From NCBI GenBank assembly GCA_964608315.1, contig CAZSNF010000019.1, forward strand, positions 4,868-68,867: a stretch of 64,000 nucleotides of DNA, given 5' to 3'. Shown here piece by piece: positions 62,099 to 64,000 of the stretch. The notes beneath the pieces were generated by a model. That model had not been told where the DNA came from. It did no database searches and saw only the letters and a program-made list of their open reading frames with translations. A program made the position numbers and the translations under genes. The number at the start of each line of letters is the position of its first letter. The stretch's first letter is position 1. The DNA comes from VXPQ01 sp964608315 (GTDB lineage Bacteria > Bacteroidota > Rhodothermia > Rhodothermales > VXPQ01).

Positions 62099-62255
62099 AG
62101 GATACGCTGGTTAAAGCCGCTTCGATCAGCGCGTCGGGTTCGCGCGTAAAGGACGCCATGATGACGTCGTTGAAATCAGCAGAAAACACTGCGTGTTCGG
62201 TGCGTTGCAGACGCGAAGCGCCCTTCGGGAGGCGACATAGAGGCGCGCCAGGCTG
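62099..62255. repeat. Left-half fragment of MITE-like element A
   Basis: Starts AGGATACGCTGGTTAAAGCC, CTTCGATCAGCGCGTC, and continues through TTGAAATCAGCA, CGCGAAGCGCCCTTCGGGAG and GGCGCGCCAGGCTG, homologous to the left 160 bases of the copy at 34737. The right half is missing; the sequence runs into AGGGCC and then the surface-protein gene, whose TGA stop lies at that junction. Confidence 0.85.
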
Positions 62256-62258
62256 TTT

Positions 62259-64000
62259 TCAGGGCCTTTCGGCGAGCGCTGCGGTCGAAGGCGTCTTCCC
62301 GTCGTCCAGCGCGGCGCCTATGTCCCGCCGCTCCCGCTGCGGCGCGCGCCAGGGAACGACCGCGGGCTCCGCCGCCCGAACAGACCCCCGCGGCGTAAAG
62401 CGCAGGAATACGGCTTCGCCCTCCGGCAGGCGCTCCAGACGCATGCGCACCCGGCTGCGCGTGTAAACAAGCGTCCCGGAGCGGCCGAGCTCCCGGCCCT
62501 GCCCGTCGTACGCCACCGCCTCGCCCGCGAAAGGAACGCCGTTGGTCTCTATCAAAAACGTCGCCGCCGGCGAAGCGCCCTCCGACAAGGACAGCAACGA
62601 CGCGCTCAGGCGCGCCGCCCCGCCCGGAGCGTACGCCCCCGGCACGCGCAGCGTCGCGCGCGCCGTACCGCCTTCTCTCGTCCCCTCAGGCAAACGGTCC
62701 GAACGCGCGTAGAGGCGAGGAGAAGACGCGATCTCGAAAAAGGCCGCGTACCCCTTGCGCGTCGCCGACGACAACGCCTCCGCGCGCACCCCGTAACGGA
62801 CGACGGCGCGCTCGCCCGGAGCCAGCGTCAGGAACTGCGGATGAATAGCCACTATCTCCGACAAGTCGCCGAGCAGAGACGCTTCCTTGTCCTCCGCCAC
62901 CGTCTCGCGACCGTCCTCCGTCGCCTCCGCGTACCCGAAGCGAGCCGACACCGACGCCTCCAGGGGAACGAGCGACGTATTCGACAACTCGAAAACGCCA
63001 TGCGGCGCCTCCCGCGTCATGAACGCCATGTCCGGGTATATCGTCAGGCTCTGCTCCCTGGACAAGACCGCAGGAACCTCCCGCGACGCGTCGAAGCGCG
63101 CGCCGCCCGGGCCTATCGCGATTACGCGACGCGACGCGGCGACCGTAACCGTCGCCTCGACAGAGCGCGTCTCTTCGCCTGCGCCCGCGCGAAGAACCAC
63201 TTCTATATTCCCCGAATAGCGGCCCGGAGCAGCCCCCGTCAGGTCCAGGTCGCCTCCGAAGAGAAAAAGGCGACAGCCCGACTCCGAAAGCGTCGCCTGC
63301 GTAAACGAACCGCTTATCGACTCGGAAGCCAGCTGATCGCACGAAGAGGCGTACGACCAGCGCGGCGCAAGGACGAGCGGCGGCGACGCGCCCGATTCGT
63401 GGCGCAGCGCTGCGGACGCAACCAGCTCTATCGACACGGTCGTCTCCTCCCCGTCCTCGCCGAGCGCGAGGTCGCCGTCCAGCGAAAGCGTCATGCGGCC
63501 CGCGTGCCGCGGGCCCGACGCGCGCGTCGAGAGGCGGTCCGTCAGCGGGTCCAGCGACACCTGCGCGTCCGCCGACTGTACGCCGAAGCGCAAGGACGAA
63601 ACGCTTACGGCGATTCCGAGTCCCGTCGGATCGGCGGCGAAGGCGATAGCGGACGGAGGAGCAGGCGGCTCCGGCCTGTCGAGCACCGTAACGGTTACCT
63701 CCGCCGTAGCGTCTTCCGCGTTATCCGCCGAGACCGTAACCCTGTACTCGTACCCCGTCGTCGCGTCTACCGCGTCCGGTACGTAGAATGTCGGCGAAGA
63801 TATATCCGTTGCGCTCAACAGGTCCGCGTTCGCCGCAGCGCCCTGCGCCTCCCATGCGTACTCGTAGGAAGAACCGTCGGGAGCCCCCGAAGCCTCGCAC
63901 GACAAGTCAATGTCCGGCGAACCTTCGTAGACCGGAGCGGGCGCCGCGCACGTCAGGGTCAGCGCGCCCTTGTTCAACACCGTAACGGTTACGTTGGCCG
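62259..64000 (-). CDS. Large Ig/PKD-repeat surface protein, C-terminal part (cut by window edge)
   Basis: The reading frame is open to the end of the window; the GTG at 63980 is internal ('NVTVTVLNKG'), so this is the last 580 or so residues of a bigger protein. Visible from the left: a PKD/Ig-like module ('LTLTCAAPAPVYEGSPDIDLSC', 'SYEYAWEAQG', 'GYEYRVTVSADNAEDATAEVTVTVLDRPE'), preceded by the end of another copy, so tandem repeats are likely. It then has DUF4402-like beta-rich segments ('SGCRLFLFGGDLDL', 'GRYSGNIEVVL') and a Gly/Arg-rich C-terminal region. There is no T9SS sorting domain at the end. Composition is very rich in Ala, Gly, Glu and Arg. Probably an adhesin-like secreted protein. 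Confidence 0.7.
   Translation of the reverse strand, partial: ANVTVTVLNKGALTLTCAAPAPVYEGSPDIDLSCEASGAPDGSSYEYAWEAQGAAANADLLSATDISSPTFYVPDAVDATTGYEYRVTVSADNAEDATAEVTVTVLDRPEPPAPPSAIAFAADPTGLGIAVSVSSLRFGVQSADAQVSLDPLTDRLSTRASGPRHAGRMTLSLDGDLALGEDGEETTVSIELVASAALRHESGASPPLVLAPRWSYASSCDQLASESISGSFTQATLSESGCRLFLFGGDLDLTGAAPGRYSGNIEVVLRAGAGEETRSVEATVTVAASRRVIAIGPGGARFDASREVPAVLSREQSLTIYPDMAFMTREAPHGVFELSNTSLVPLEASVSARFGYAEATEDGRETVAEDKEASLLGDLSEIVAIHPQFLTLAPGERAVVRYGVRAEALSSATRKGYAAFFEIASSPRLYARSDRLPEGTREGGTARATLRVPGAYAPGGAARLSASLLSLSEGASPAATFLIETNGVPFAGEAVAYDGQGRELGRSGTLVYTRSRVRMRLERLPEGEAVFLRFTPRGSVRAAEPAVVPWRAPQRERRDIGAALDDGKTPSTAALAERP

Noticed and set aside
1..64000. tRNA, rRNA or CRISPR loci
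   Set aside because: No cloverleaf with a recognisable T-loop, no rRNA-like stretch and no regularly spaced palindromic repeat with unique spacers was seen by eye; a tRNAscan or Rfam run would settle it.

Overview
The window reads as a high-GC chromosome segment from a Bacteroidota/Rhodothermota-type bacterium, and I infer an aerobic, probably marine, member of the Rhodothermales lineage. The evidence is several secreted proteins ending in type IX secretion (T9SS) C-terminal sorting domains with the 'YPNPFNP' signature, a PorV-like outer-membrane protein, a carboxypeptidase-regulatory/TonB-dependent receptor, and a set of secreted dehydrogenases, lamin-tail/CotH proteins and sugar-processing enzymes. 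No rRNA, tRNA or CRISPR array was recognised.

Layout. 1-4.1 kb: an AAA ATPase cut by the window edge, then a secreted GH53 galactanase and a secreted multi-module starch-binding-like protein. 4.7-10.3 kb: an OLD-like ATPase/TOPRIM gene, then a compact three-gene operon (DUF262 protein, DUF3696 ATPase, unknown 328-residue protein). That operon lies between two perfect 328-bp direct repeats made of the 3' end of the PorV-like gene, as if an island had integrated there and rebuilt its target. 10.4-20.0 kb: PorV-like protein, giant calcium-motif surface protein, TonB receptor and a parvulin lipoprotein. 20.1-22.8 kb: short-repeat arrays, an internally deleted sulfatase remnant and a GH13 lipoprotein.

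22.9-29.5 kb is the most interesting region. It is a minus-strand cluster of three small double-glycine precursor peptides with almost identical 13-15-residue leaders, a C39-peptidase ABC exporter, a thioredoxin-like protein, a membrane protein, and a roughly 736-residue protein. The large protein fuses a catalytically dead C39-like domain to a family-2-like glycosyltransferase domain. The gene set resembles sublancin-type glycocin clusters and may be an undescribed glycopeptide/bacteriocin system.

29.8-43.5 kb: VOC protein, SGNH hydrolase, HEAT/cytochrome c dehydrogenase, Ogt-type DNA repair protein, UPF0182 membrane protein, and a giant CotH/lamin-tail T9SS protein. 43.6-55.5 kb: a catabolic block (DUF1080 hydrolase, MFS transporter, Gfo/Idh/MocA oxidoreductase, cupredoxin-HEAT fusion, FG-GAP protein, second PVC-type dehydrogenase, PhyH dioxygenase, DUF5060-type glycosidase). 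55.6-60.7 kb: a second defence-like block (HipA-type kinase fragment plus HipA N-domain protein, an AlbA_2/Schlafen-like protein, and a PHP-domain SMC-like ATPase). 60.9-64 kb: an SDR reductase and the C-terminal part of a large Ig/PKD-repeat surface protein running off the window.

Intergenic regions carry at least three families of small terminal-inverted-repeat elements (MITE-like). One is about 256 bp, present as two full copies and several fragments; in the three cases where its right end survives intact it sits just upstream of a gene start.
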